Source: VAZQ01 sp963739385 (lineage in GTDB: Bacteria > Pseudomonadota > Alphaproteobacteria > Rhizobiales > Xanthobacteraceae). Taken from it: DNA of 64,000 nt. Position numbers and translations under genes: made by a program. The notes below the pieces were generated by a model, which saw only the letters and a list, made by a program, of their open reading frames with translations, had not been told where the DNA came from and did no database searches. This document shows, piece after piece, positions 21,219 to 30,443 of this stretch; positions within the stretch are counted from its first letter, which is position 1, and each line of letters starts with the position of its first letter. The DNA lies in assembly GCA_963739385.1 (NCBI GenBank), contig CAVUAI010000044.1, positions 56,185 to 120,184 on the forward strand, given 5' to 3'.

Positions 21219-21534
21219 GGACACACGAGGCGCCTGTTGCGGCGCAGCAGAGAGTCCTCCGACCGACGAGGTTCGGTGTGGATTATGCGATCAGTCAATC
21301 GCCCTGACTTGAAGATGCGCGCCCGGAGCGGCTAAAGCAGCCTCGCGGGCCTCTTTCGGTAACGCACGACCGCCGGCTACCTTTGCTGCAAGCGCGCTGC
21401 ATTTCGCTCGATTTTTCGGCAGTGCGAATACCTTGGCAGGGCTTCTTCGGGCAATTATAGGTCGCAGGGTCGGGCGACAGGCGCTATCGTAGGGGGATGG
21501 CGGCGGGGAAACAGGTCCGGCGTGGACCGGTGTC
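21219..21534. other. intergenic region upstream of pckA
   Basis: About 315 bases between the second hydrolase and pckA. No convincing gene is seen; an open frame on the minus strand here runs into pckA and has no recognisable features. It should hold the pckA promoter, but I cannot identify a clear -35/-10 pair. Confidence 0.4.
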
Positions 21535-23160
21535 GTGGAGGACTTCGTGCAAGAGACGGGTTTGCGGAACAGCGCCTGCGGAGCGGACAAGTTTGGCTTC
21601 AAGGACCTGAGCGCGGTGCACTGGAATCTCACCGCGCCCACGCTCTATGAGCACGCGATCAGGGGGGGCGAAGCCGCGATCGTCGAAGGGGGCGCGATCT
21701 GCGCCGAGACCGGTGTGCATACCGGCCGCTCGCCCAAGGACAAGCATACCGTCGTCGATGCGCTGACCGAGAACACGGTTTGGTGGGACGGCAATCGCAG
21801 GCTCACGCAGGCCAACTTCCAGCTGCTCTACGAGGATCTCATCGCGCATGCGCGCGGCAAGAAGCTGTTTGCGCAGGACCTCTACGGCGGCGCAGATCCC
21901 AAATACCGGATAAAAACTCGGGTCTTCACCGAGCTTGCCTGGCATTCCCTGTTCATTCGCCAACTGCTGATCCGCCCCGAGCGCTCCGAACTCGCAAGTT
22001 TCGTTCCCGACCTCACCATCGTCGACCTGCCGTCGTTCAAGGCCGATCCCAAGCGCCACGGAGTGCGCACCGACACCATCATCGCCATCGACTTCACCAG
22101 GAAGATCGTCCTGATCGGCAACTCGTCCTATGCGGGCGAGATGAAGAAGTCGGTGTTTACTACGCTCAACTTCTACCTCCCGGCGCAAGGCGTCATGCCG
22201 ATGCACTGCTCGGCCAATGTCGGCAAGGACGGCGACGTCGCGCTGTTCTTCGGCCTCTCGGGTACCGGCAAAACCACGCTCTCGGCCGATCCCAACCGCA
22301 TCCTGATCGGCGACGACGAGCACGGCTGGGGTTCCGACGGCGTGTTCAACTTCGAAGGCGGCTGCTACGCCAAATGCATCAAGCTCTCGGCCGAGGCCGA
22401 GCCCGAAATCTATGCGGCGACCAATCGCTTCGGCGCTGTGCTGGAGAACGTAGTGTTCGATCCGCAGACGCGGATTCCCGACTACGACGACGACAGCAGG
22501 ACCGAGAACACTCGCTCGGCCTATCCGCTCGACTTCATGCCGCGCGCCTCGCACACCGGCCGCGCCGGCCACCCCAGGAACATCATCTTCTTGACCGCCG
22601 ACGCCTACGGCGTGATGCCGCCGATCGCCCGGCTCACGCCGGCGCAGGCGATGTACCATTTCCTCTCCGGCTACACCGCCAAGGTCGCCGGCACCGAGAA
22701 AGGCCTGGTCGGGGTCGAGCCGGAATTCTCGACCTGTTTCGGCGCGCCGTTCCTGCCGCGGCCGCCAGCGGAATACGGCAACCTCCTGCGCGACTATATT
22801 TCCAGGCACAAGGTCGATTGCTGGCTGGTGAATTCGGGTTGGACGGGCGGCATCTACGGCGTCGGCCGGCGCATGCCGATCAAGGCGACGCGCGCGCTCG
22901 TCACCGGCGCGCTCGACGGCTCGCTCAGGAACGTGAACTTCCGCACCGACCCCTATTTCGGGTTCGCGGTGCCGACCTCGGTGCCCGGAATCGAGCCGCA
23001 CCTCCTCTATCCGATGAAGACCTGGAAGGACAAAGCGGCGTTCGACGAGACCGCGCGCAAGCTGGTGCGCATGTTCCAGGAGAACTTCGTCAAGTACGAG
23101 AAGCATGTCGACGCCGACGTGCGCTCGGCCGCACCGGAGGTCCGCATCGCGGCGGAATAA
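21535..23160 (+). CDS. pckA: phosphoenolpyruvate carboxykinase (ATP)
   Basis: 541 residues, the normal length for the ATP-dependent enzyme. It converts oxaloacetate and ATP to phosphoenolpyruvate and CO2, the entry to gluconeogenesis. Visible motifs: TGVHTGRSPKDK, MHCSANVG, the P-loop GLSGTGKTTLS (about residue 241), IGDDEHGWG with the metal-binding aspartate, and VNSGWTGG. The start is taken as GTG 21535; a GTG at 21547 is equally possible. In Rhizobiales pckA normally lies divergent and adjacent to chvI; here four genes separate them. Confidence 0.97.
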   Translation: MEDFVQETGLRNSACGADKFGFKDLSAVHWNLTAPTLYEHAIRGGEAAIVEGGAICAETGVHTGRSPKDKHTVVDALTENTVWWDGNRRLTQANFQLLYEDLIAHARGKKLFAQDLYGGADPKYRIKTRVFTELAWHSLFIRQLLIRPERSELASFVPDLTIVDLPSFKADPKRHGVRTDTIIAIDFTRKIVLIGNSSYAGEMKKSVFTTLNFYLPAQGVMPMHCSANVGKDGDVALFFGLSGTGKTTLSADPNRILIGDDEHGWGSDGVFNFEGGCYAKCIKLSAEAEPEIYAATNRFGAVLENVVFDPQTRIPDYDDDSRTENTRSAYPLDFMPRASHTGRAGHPRNIIFLTADAYGVMPPIARLTPAQAMYHFLSGYTAKVAGTEKGLVGVEPEFSTCFGAPFLPRPPAEYGNLLRDYISRHKVDCWLVNSGWTGGIYGVGRRMPIKATRALVTGALDGSLRNVNFRTDPYFGFAVPTSVPGIEPHLLYPMKTWKDKAAFDETARKLVRMFQENFVKYEKHVDADVRSAAPEVRIAAE

Positions 23161-23179
23161 ATTGACGTCGGCGTGGATG

Positions 23180-23207
23180 AGGCCACGGCGCGTCCGCCGT
23201 GGCCTTT
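23180..23207. terminator. hairpin terminator between pckA and the convergent Spy-like gene
   Basis: A perfect 9-base stem, AGGCCACGG and CCGTGGCCT, with an 8-base loop, starts 19 bases after the pckA stop and is followed by TTTG on the plus strand. The T tract is short, but the position between convergent genes fits a shared terminator. Confidence 0.6.
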
Positions 23208-23210
23208 GCG

Positions 23211-24881
23211 TTATCCCTGAGCCGGACCGAGGCGATTGAACCGTTCCTTCTGCTCGTCGCCGAGCGAACCGTAGAAGTTCTCCAGCGCGGGCTGAACGGT
23301 CCGCACGGCGCGCAGCATCGCATCGAGCCGCTGTTGCATGGCGTCCAGACGACCCGTCGGCGTCAGCGCCTGATAATCAGGGCACTCCGTCTTAAGCCGA
23401 TTAACCGCGACGGACGTGGCATCCTGCAATTGCCTGAGTGTGCTACGCTGCGCTTCATCGGGTCGCACCGCACGCTCGATCCGCTCCAGAGGCAGGCTTG
23501 CGATGCCGGAGGCGCGCTCGCCGCAGACCTGCGCTAGGTTGCGACGGGATTGCTGTTGATCCGGATCGTCCTCGGGGCCAAGGGCATTGAAGCGTGCCCT
23601 CTGTTCGTCATCGAGTGACTGGTAGAAGGCGTCGAGCGCGGGTCGGATGATTTGCACGGCGTGCAGCATGGCGTCGAGACGCTGCCCCATCGCCGCCAGC
23701 CGGCCCGTAGGCGTGCTGGGCAGCTCCGATGGGCAGGCGGATTGCAAGATCTCGACCGCTTTTGCAGTCGCGCCTTTGAGGCCGTCCAGCGCGGCACGTT
23801 GCGAGTCGTTGACTTGAACCGCTTGAGCGATCTGCTCGACCGGCCAGTCGGTCAGGCCGGCCGCTTGTGCGCTGCAGACGTCGGTTGCGGCGACCGCGCG
23901 TCTTTCGGCTGCCGCGCCTGCACGCCGTCCGCCGCGTCTGTTGGCCTCCGGCGGGACCGCCGCATAGGCGCTGCCGTAAGCATAGCGACCGAAAACGCTC
24001 TCGTAGAGGTCGTCGTATGCGTAGGGCCAGAACGTGTCGGAGCCGTAGGAGTAGAAGGTGTAGTCGACGAAATCGCTATAGGCATACGGCCAGAACAGCG
24101 GGCCCGCCCAGCCGATGAGAAGCTGCTGTTGTGGCGGCGCCATTGTCGGGAATGATCGGCGAAGCGACCTTGGAAGGTCGATTGCGCGAATGCGCGCCCT
24201 GCAGCATTGCGCGTCGATCCCTGCACAACGGCTTGGTTGCGCAGCACGCGAGGCGACGGCCCGCGATTGGCCCCGGCCAACTGCGGCTGCTGGTTCTGGC
24301 GCAGCGCCTCGCGCCCGCCGGGCCCACGCGTTTCCGCGTTGATGTCGCGTCCTGCATTGTCGCGCCCGGGAGGCTGAGCGAGCTGTCGCTCCTGCGGGCC
24401 ACCCTGGCGCGCAGCGTTGCCGGGCGAAATCGGACGCGCCGCCTCGCGGCCGGTCGCAGCGCCTTTATCTCCTGCATTGTTGTCGCCTGCATTCTTGTCC
24501 CCGACGCGGCCGGGGTGCCGAGGGCCTTCCTGCGGAGCCGCGAGCGTCTTCGGCGCGGGCGGTGCCTGACGCGTGACCGCCGCCGGCGGCGATCCTTTAT
24601 GATGACGAGCGGAGGGCTGTGGAGTAGCCCGGGGCGCTGCCACTTGCGCTTTCGGCCCAGCTTGCATCCGCGGAGACGGCGCGACGCGCGGCGCAGATAC
24701 CTGGGGAGTCGGTGCTGCTCGCGGTGCAGGGGCCGCACGCGGAGCCGGCGCGGCATGAGGTGCCGGCGCTGGATGCCCCGCCCGGCGCGCCTCCCCCCTT
24801 CGGTGCTGCGCCGACCGAGGTGGCGGCGATCCCAGCGCAAAACACGAGATGCAATGCAACGCAGCGTTTCGACAGCACCAT
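23211..24881 (-). pseudogene. Spy/CpxP-like periplasmic protein (LTXXQ family) with Pro/Ala-rich N-terminus, two frame changes
   Basis: ATG 24881, preceded by AGGAGG, encodes a signal peptide (MVLSKRCVALHLVFCAGIAA, cleavage after VGA). At the G6 run (C6 on the plus strand, 24793-24798) the frame must change to read the long Pro/Ala/Arg-rich region (AAPAPRAAP, SAPRVAPSP, FQGRFADH). Near 24110-24135 it must change back to read IGWAGPLFWPYAY and two tandem alpha-helical domains. Each of these ends in an LTXXQ-like segment (SLDDEQRARFNALGP and SLGDEQKERFNRLGP). The changes are one inserted and one missing base, so the signal peptide and the chaperone-like domains share a frame. The intact product of about 556 residues would be a periplasmic envelope-stress protein. 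It could be a pseudogene, a slippage-switched gene or assembly error. Confidence 0.75.
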
Positions 24882-25110
24882 GACACCGCCTCCTGGTCCG
24901 GCTTCTCGAGTCAACGTCCGAACGGCGGGCGGGTTGCTTGGTGATTCTGTCGTGCGCGATGATTAATGGTTCATGGAACTGCGTGTTCCGGAGTCGCGGC
25001 TCCCCGCTCTCGGCATCATCTGTTTCCAACGGGGAGAGGCGATGCCCGCGCCCGGACCTGCATTCATCAACGTTGCGAATTGACGTGCATCGAGTTCCCG
25101 GGCCGAAGCG

Positions 25111-25995
25111 TCACCGCATCATCAGGGTGCCGGCGCCGTGGTCGGTGAGAAGCTCGAGCAGGACCGCGTGCGGTACCTTGCCGTCGAGAATGACCACGCC
25201 TTCGACGCCCGCTTCGAGCGCATAGATGCAGGTCTCGACCTTCGGAATCATCCCGCCCGAAATGGTGCCGTCGGCGATCAGCGCGCGGGCGTCGTCGGTG
25301 GAGAGCTGCTTGATCAGGCTCTTCGACTTGTCGAGCACGCCCGGCACGTCGGTGAGCAGGAGCAGCCGCTTGGCTTTGAGCGCGCCCGCGATCGCGCCGG
25401 CGAAGGTGTCGGCGTTGACGTTGTAGGTCACGCCTTCCTTCGAGGTCGCGAGCGGCGCCAGCACCGGGATGAGATCGCGGCCGAGAATCTGGTTGAGCAC
25501 GGTGACGTCGACCTTCTCCGGCTCGCCGACGAAGCCGAGATCGACGATCTTCTCGATATTGGAATCGGGGTCGACGATGGAGCGGGTGGCCTTGCGCGCC
25601 ACCACCATGTTGCCGTCCTTGCCGCAGAGCCCGACCGCCTTGCCGCCGGCGCCGTTGATGAAGCCGACGATCTGCTTGTTGATCGAGCCGGCGAGCACCA
25701 TCTCGACGATCTCGATCGTCGCCGCATCGGTCACGCGCAGGCCGCCGGCGAACTCCGACTTGATGCCGAGGCGCTTGAGCATTTCCCCGATCTGCGGGCC
25801 GCCGCCATGCACGACCACCGGATTGATCGCGGTCTGCTCCATCAGCACGATGTCGCGGGCGAAGCTCCTGGCCAGTTCCTCCTCGCCCATGGCGTGGCCG
25901 CCATACTTCACGACGACGATTTCCTCGTCGTATTGCTGCATGTGTGGAAGCGCTTCCGACAGGACGCGCGCGATGTCGTGGGGCGAAACGTTCAT
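25111..25995 (-). CDS. argB: acetylglutamate kinase
   Basis: 294 residues. It phosphorylates N-acetylglutamate in the second step of arginine synthesis. Motifs of the amino-acid-kinase fold are present: VVKYGGHAMG at about residue 28, VVHGGGPQIG at about 61, NVNADTFAGAIAGAL, LLTDVPGVLDK and ISGGMIPKVETC. It is the last gene of the block rpmH-rnpA-yidC-engB-argB, 108 bases after engB, an arrangement common in Rhizobiales. Confidence 0.97.
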   Translation of the reverse strand: MNVSPHDIARVLSEALPHMQQYDEEIVVVKYGGHAMGEEELARSFARDIVLMEQTAINPVVVHGGGPQIGEMLKRLGIKSEFAGGLRVTDAATIEIVEMVLAGSINKQIVGFINGAGGKAVGLCGKDGNMVVARKATRSIVDPDSNIEKIVDLGFVGEPEKVDVTVLNQILGRDLIPVLAPLATSKEGVTYNVNADTFAGAIAGALKAKRLLLLTDVPGVLDKSKSLIKQLSTDDARALIADGTISGGMIPKVETCIYALEAGVEGVVILDGKVPHAVLLELLTDHGAGTLMMR

Positions 25996-26103
25996 CGAAG
26001 GTCTTCCGAACGGACGGGCGGAGCGCCGCGGACGTGTTGTTGCGCCTTTTAACGATCCGGCGCGCCCGGCGAAAGAGGGGGCTGACCCTGCACTCCGATG
26101 CGA

Positions 26104-26784
26104 TCACGCGCCGCCGCGCTCCTTGAGCAACTGCGCGATGGCGGAGCGCAGCTCGGGAATCCCCGCGCCCGTGTGCGCCGAGGTCAACAGCAGCTCGGGG
26201 TGGGCGGCCGGATGTCTGGCAAGCGCCGCGTCGGTGGCAGCCAGCACCGCCGCGCGCCCGGAAGCCTTGGTCTCGTCGGCCTTGGTCAGCACGATCTGGC
26301 AGTTGACCGCCGCCTTGTCCAAGACCGCGAGCACCTCCTCGTCGACCGGCTTGAGGCCGTGGCGGGCGTCGACCAGCAGATAGACCCGCGCCAGATTGGC
26401 GCGTCCCTGGAGGAAAGCGCGGATCAACTCGGTCCAGGCCTTGATCTTGGCCTTCGAGGCGGCGGCGTAGCCATAGCCCGGCATGTCGACCAGCGTGAGC
26501 CGGGACGGTCCGGTGAAGAAGATCAGCTCCTGGGTACGGCCCGGCGTGTGCGATGTGCGCGCGAGCGCGCGGCGGCCGGTGAGCGCGTTGATCAGGCTGG
26601 ACTTGCCGACATTGGAACGGCCGGCGAACGCGATCTCGACGCCGCGCATCGGTGGCAAGGCAGCGGCAGTCCCGGCGGCGGCGGCAAACTGCCAGTCGCC
26701 GGCGAACAGCTTGCGGCCGGCCTCGATCTCGGAGCGGCTGAAGGATACGGCAGCGCCAAGGGATGGCGCCTCCGGGCCGCTCAT
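26104..26784 (-). CDS. engB: ribosome biogenesis GTPase EngB (YihA/YsxC)
   Basis: 226 residues. The G1 motif is AGRSNVGKSSLIN, the switch I segment is SHTPGRTQ, the G3 motif is VDMPGYGYA and the G4 motif is LTKADE; spacing is typical of EngB, which takes part in 50S subunit assembly. The start MSGPEAPSLG overlaps the yidC stop by four bases. A longer open frame continues upstream through yidC but is only the opposite-phase shadow of that gene. Confidence 0.95.
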   Translation of the reverse strand: MSGPEAPSLGAAVSFSRSEIEAGRKLFAGDWQFAAAAGTAAALPPMRGVEIAFAGRSNVGKSSLINALTGRRALARTSHTPGRTQELIFFTGPSRLTLVDMPGYGYAAASKAKIKAWTELIRAFLQGRANLARVYLLVDARHGLKPVDEEVLAVLDKAAVNCQIVLTKADETKASGRAAVLAATDAALARHPAAHPELLLTSAHTGAGIPELRSAIAQLLKERGGA

Positions 26785-28655
26785 GACGAGGAGCCGCTGA
26801 CGCCTGTGCCGCTTTTCTTCTTGAAGAGACTCTTCACGCCTTCCCACGCGCCCTTGAGATTGTCCCACAGCTCGATCTTGGCGCCATGCTTGTGCATGAT
26901 CGCGCTCTGCTGTGCGACCGAGAGCGTGTTGTTCCAGGCCCAGTAGATCACCAGCCCGGCCGGGAAGCTCGCCAGCATGAAGGTGAAGATGATCGGCATG
27001 TAGTTGAAGATCATCGCCTGCGTCGGATCGGGCGGCGGCGGGTTGAGCTTCATCTGGAACCACATGGTCACGCCCATGATGAGCGGCCAGGCGCCCAGCA
27101 TCAGGAACGGACCGATCAGCGGCACATGCGACGGGTCCCAGGGAATGAGCCCGAACAGGTTGAAGATCGTGGTCGGATCCGGAGCGGCGAGGTCCTTGAT
27201 CCAGCCGAAGAACGGCGCGTGCCGCATTTCGATGGTGATGAAGAGTACCTTGTAGAGCGCGAAGAACACCGGGATCTGGATCAGGATGGGCAGGCAGCCG
27301 GCGATCGGATTGATCTTCTCCTTCTTGTAGAGCTCCATCATCGCCTGTTGCTGCTTCATCTTGTCGTCGGCGAAGCGTTCGCGGATCGCCATCATCTCCG
27401 GCTGCACCGCCTTCATCTTCGCCATCGAGGCGTAGGACTTGTTGGCGAGCGGGAAGAAGAAGAACTTGATGATGACAGTGACGATCAGGATGGCGACGCC
27501 GAAATTTCCGACGTGGCGATAGATCCAGTCCATCGCCAGGAACAGCGGCTTGGTGATGAAGTAGAAATAGCCCCAGTCGATCAACAGCTCGAACCGGTTG
27601 AGCTTGAGCTCGCGGTCGTAGTTGTCGATGAGCTCGACCTCCTTGGCGCCGGCGAAGAGATGCCCGTCGACGGCGGCTGTCGCCCCCGGCGCGACGGTCT
27701 GCGCCGGCCCCAGATAGTCGGTCTGGTAGGTCCTGACGTTGTTGCCGATGGTGCCGGACGAGAACTTGGCGTTGACGTGGGTCCTGGTGTCGGGAAGGAG
27801 CGTCGCGGCCCAATACTTGTCGGTGATGCCGAGCCAGACATTGGTGGCGCTGAAGGAGACCTCCTTCTGCTTCTCGATATTGGCGTAGGTTTCCTCCTGC
27901 AGGCCCTTGTCGCCGAACACCCCGATCAGGCCTTCGTGCAGGATCATGTAGCCGAGCGTCGGCGGCGTGCCGTGGCGCGAGATCAGCCCGAACGGATAGA
28001 GCGTCACCGGCGCGGCGCCTTTGTTGGCGACCTCGTCCCTGATGGTGAACATGTATTTGTCGTCGACCGCGATGGTGCGCCGGAATTCGAGCCCCTCGCC
28101 ATTGTCCCAGACGAGCGTCACCGGGCGGCCCACCGACAACGCGCCTGACCCCTGCTGCTGCCACACGGTATCCGGGCCCGGCAGCTTGAGCGGCGTGCCG
28201 CTGGGCGGCGACCAGCCGAACTCTGCATAGAACGGATGCGGGCTGCCAGACGGCGCGAGCAGCACGATCGGGGGCGAGCCGGGATCGACGGTCTCGCGGT
28301 ATTTGATCAGCGACAGGTCGTCGATCCGGCCGCCCTTGAGTGCGATCGAGCCGGCCAGACTCGGGGTCTCGATGCGCAGGCGCGGGGAGCCGGCGAGCGC
28401 AGCCTCCCGCGTGGGCGCCTGGCCCGGCACCGCTCCCGGCTGGGTGGGTGCCTGCGGCACGCTTCCCGGCTGCGATGGCGCCGCAGTCGGTTGCGCGGGA
28501 GCGCCGGGCGGCGCCTGCATGCGCTCCTGCGCCTGCTGCTGCTGCTGGATCTGCCGCTGCTTCTCCATCTGCGGCATGCCGTAGTAGAGCTGCCAGCCGA
28601 TCAGCACCAACGCGGACAGCACGATGGCGAGAATGGTGTTCTTCTGGTCGGTCAT
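26781..28655 (-). CDS. yidC: membrane protein insertase YidC
   Basis: 624 residues. An N-terminal membrane anchor (about 5-25: ILAIVLSALVLIGW) is followed by a Gln/Pro/Ala-rich linker (about 30-85), the large periplasmic beta domain, and the five-helix core with the conserved hydrophilic-groove Arg region. It inserts and folds inner-membrane proteins with or without SecYEG. The start overlaps the rnpA stop (ATGA), and the end overlaps the engB start, so the three are tightly coupled. Confidence 0.97.
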   Translation of the reverse strand: MTDQKNTILAIVLSALVLIGWQLYYGMPQMEKQRQIQQQQQAQERMQAPPGAPAQPTAAPSQPGSVPQAPTQPGAVPGQAPTREAALAGSPRLRIETPSLAGSIALKGGRIDDLSLIKYRETVDPGSPPIVLLAPSGSPHPFYAEFGWSPPSGTPLKLPGPDTVWQQQGSGALSVGRPVTLVWDNGEGLEFRRTIAVDDKYMFTIRDEVANKGAAPVTLYPFGLISRHGTPPTLGYMILHEGLIGVFGDKGLQEETYANIEKQKEVSFSATNVWLGITDKYWAATLLPDTRTHVNAKFSSGTIGNNVRTYQTDYLGPAQTVAPGATAAVDGHLFAGAKEVELIDNYDRELKLNRFELLIDWGYFYFITKPLFLAMDWIYRHVGNFGVAILIVTVIIKFFFFPLANKSYASMAKMKAVQPEMMAIRERFADDKMKQQQAMMELYKKEKINPIAGCLPILIQIPVFFALYKVLFITIEMRHAPFFGWIKDLAAPDPTTIFNLFGLIPWDPSHVPLIGPFLMLGAWPLIMGVTMWFQMKLNPPPPDPTQAMIFNYMPIIFTFMLASFPAGLVIYWAWNNTLSVAQQSAIMHKHGAKIELWDNLKGAWEGVKSLFKKKSGTGVSGSSS

Positions 28656-28981
28656 TTGGGAACTCGCAGCCGCCGCAGCGCGCGGTTGAAATCCTCGGTG
28701 ATGCTTTCGAAAGGCAGCGACAGGGCGGCGCGCCGTCCGATCAACACGTAGTCATGCCCGCGCGAAAGACCAGTCGCCGCCGACTGCCGCACGACCTCTT
28801 TGAGGCGGCGTCGCACCCGATTGCGCTCGACGGCGGTTCCGACCTTCCGCGACACCGTGAAGCCCACACGGATCGGACCACTGTCCGCTCGCTTGCGCAC
28901 CTGCAAGACGAACGCCGCGGTCGGCACCTTGGCACCGGTCGCGGCAGCCAGGAAATCGGCACGTTGCCTGAGGCGCTCCAC
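28652..28981 (-). CDS. rnpA: ribonuclease P protein component
   Basis: About 109 residues. It has the RNase P protein signature RVGFTVSRKVGTAVERNRVRRRLKEVVR, a basic RNR-type motif that contacts RNase P RNA, and a DYVLIGR strand. The start is uncertain: a GTG at 28981 (VERLRQRADFL) fits family N-termini, whereas an upstream start at 29056 would overlap rpmH. It lies between rpmH and yidC as in nearly all bacteria. Confidence 0.9.
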   Translation of the reverse strand: MERLRQRADFLAAATGAKVPTAAFVLQVRKRADSGPIRVGFTVSRKVGTAVERNRVRRRLKEVVRQSAATGLSRGHDYVLIGRRAALSLPFESITEDFNRALRRLRVPK

Positions 28982-29012
28982 GTCACGCTGGCGCGTCGCG
29001 CCGCGGCAGGCG

Positions 29013-29147
29013 TCAGGCACTGAGCCGCTTGCGTCCGCGCGCGCGCCGCGCGGCAACGACCTTGCGGCCGCCCTTGGTGGCCATTCGGGCGCGAAACCCG
29101 TGACGGCGCTTGCGCACCAGCTTGCTCGGTTGATAGGTCCGCTTCAC
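29013..29147 (-). CDS. rpmH: 50S ribosomal protein L34
   Basis: 44 residues, very basic, with the canonical sequence KRTYQPSKLVRKRRHGF and MATKGGRKVVAARRARGRKRL. The start is GTG (family proteins normally begin M-KRT). First gene of the rpmH-rnpA-yidC-engB-argB unit. Confidence 0.97.
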   Translation of the reverse strand: MKRTYQPSKLVRKRRHGFRARMATKGGRKVVAARRARGRKRLSA

Positions 29148-29457
29148 GGGTCGTTCTCCGCAGGCCGCTCGATCTGGATGGAGATGGCTCGCTCGCGCGG
29201 CGCACGAGGGCCGGCGTCGCAAGCATTGGCCTCCGGATCGCCGCGACCGAAAATCCCGGCGGCTTATACGGGAGGGTGCGGTGGTGGTCAATGCGACGCG
29301 GAGGCCGTGGCACAAGCGCGTGAGAAGGCGTCAAAATACGGTGAAACGGCGTTTTCAAGGGCGATGCTCGGATAAGATCGACCCATTCATGGGATCGGCC
29401 AGCGCGTCGGTCGCGGACCCATGTCGACCCGCTGGGATCAGGCGCTGAAGGTCACCC
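29148..29457. other. intergenic region between rpmH and the divergent TVP38 gene
   Basis: About 310 bases holding the rpmH promoter at 29263-29291 and a leader of about 110 bases. No gene is seen. A promoter for the plus-strand TVP38 gene should lie at its right end but is not obvious. Confidence 0.5.
29263..29291 (-). promoter_or_regulatory. sigma70-type promoter of the rpmH operon (TTGACC-N17-TATAAG)
   Basis: Read on the minus strand, TTGACC is followed after exactly 17 bases by TATAAG, a near-consensus housekeeping promoter. Transcription would start near 29256, about 110 bases before the rpmH start codon, and run into rnpA, yidC, engB and argB. It is the best promoter match in the window. 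Confidence 0.75.
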
Positions 29458-30282
29458 ATGTCCGCCGAGGACGGCCCCCCATCTCCCGCCGCGCAGGCCG
29501 TCTGCCCCAGATTCTCGCCGCGGCGCCTGGTGCTGCTCGCCGTGATCGTCGTCCTGTCGCTCGTGGTCACGGCGCTGGTGTGGCATCGGCACCTCTCGTT
29601 CGAGACGTTCGCTCGCCACCACGAAGCGCTGCAGAGCTTCATCGCGACGCATGAGCCGTCCGCGGTTGCGGCCTACGTCGCGCTCTACGTCGCGGCCGCC
29701 GCCCTATCCGTGCCGGTCGGGTTCTATCTCACGGTCATCGGCGGCATCCTGTTCGGCGGAATCCTCGGGGGTGCGGCGGCGCTGGTGGGTGCGACCGCCG
29801 GCGCAATCTGCATCTTTCTGATCGCCAGGAGCGCGCTCGGCGAACAGCTCGTTCGCCGGGCCGGGCCGCTGGCGGAGAAGCTGACGCAAGGCTTTCGCGA
29901 CGACGCCTTCAACTATCTGCTGTTTCTGCGGCTGGTGCCGATCTTCCCGTTCTGGGTCGTAAACCTGGTGGCGGCGCTCGCCGGTGTCCGCCTCGCGACC
30001 TTCGCGGCGGCGACCGCGCTCGGCATCATTCCGGCCACCTTCACCTTCGCCTTCTTCGGCGCCGGGCTCGACAGCGTGATCGCCGCCCAGCAGGCGGCCT
30101 ACCAGTCCTGCCTCGCCGCCGGGCGGGCGGACTGTCGACTCAAATTTCAAATGGATGCCGCGTTCACGCCGGAGCTGCTCGCCGCGCTCGCGGCGCTCGG
30201 CGTTCTTGCGCTCGTTCCGGTCGTGGTGAAACGGCTGCGGGGGCGCGCACGCGTCACCCGTGTTGGTCACCCAAGGGCTTGA
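29458..30282 (+). CDS. TVP38/TMEM64 (VTT/DedA-like) membrane protein
   Basis: 274 residues, about six membrane segments. Conserved VTT features are seen: the re-entrant segment SVPVGFYLTVIGGILFGG, a Gly-rich helix, and FLRLVPIFPFWVVNLVAAL (the F-x-R-x-x-P-x-x-P-x-x-x-x-N motif). The family is linked to lipid or small-solute movement across membranes; the substrate is unknown. The next gene, 161 bases on, is a mercuric-reductase-like flavoprotein; this pair is often adjacent or even fused in other bacteria, which suggests a functional link. Confidence 0.88.
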   Translation: MSAEDGPPSPAAQAVCPRFSPRRLVLLAVIVVLSLVVTALVWHRHLSFETFARHHEALQSFIATHEPSAVAAYVALYVAAAALSVPVGFYLTVIGGILFGGILGGAAALVGATAGAICIFLIARSALGEQLVRRAGPLAEKLTQGFRDDAFNYLLFLRLVPIFPFWVVNLVAALAGVRLATFAAATALGIIPATFTFAFFGAGLDSVIAAQQAAYQSCLAAGRADCRLKFQMDAAFTPELLAALAALGVLALVPVVVKRLRGRARVTRVGHPRA

Positions 30283-30341
30283 TCCGATAGCCGCTATGTT
30301 ATGAGGCTCCTGGGTCGTCATCGTTCGCGACAGCGGACGAT

Positions 30342-30423
30342 CCAGTCATCACTGGACTGGCATAAAGGCACGCGTCGCCCGATCGCCTCTACGCAGTTAC
30401 TGGATGCCCGCTTTCGCGGGCAT
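30342..30423. repeat. two hairpins in the gap upstream of the flavoprotein (REP-like)
   Basis: CCAGT-catc-ACTGG lies at 30342-30355, and a perfect 8-base stem ATGCCCGC-tttc-GCGGGCAT at 30404-30423. The second, in its TGGATGCCC...GGGCATGAC setting, looks like dispersed intergenic palindromes seen in many Rhizobiales genomes. No T tract follows, so a terminator is less likely. Confidence 0.5.
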
Positions 30424-30443
30424 GACACCGGGAAGAGCATGAC

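Noticed and set aside
21291..21641. A 116-codon minus-strand frame overlapping the pckA start
   Set aside because: Runs through the pckA 5' end; no ribosome binding site, domain or conserved context.
26886..28148. A 420-codon plus-strand frame opposite yidC
   Set aside because: Antisense shadow; repetitive Asp/Glu/Val composition, no membrane segment or domain.
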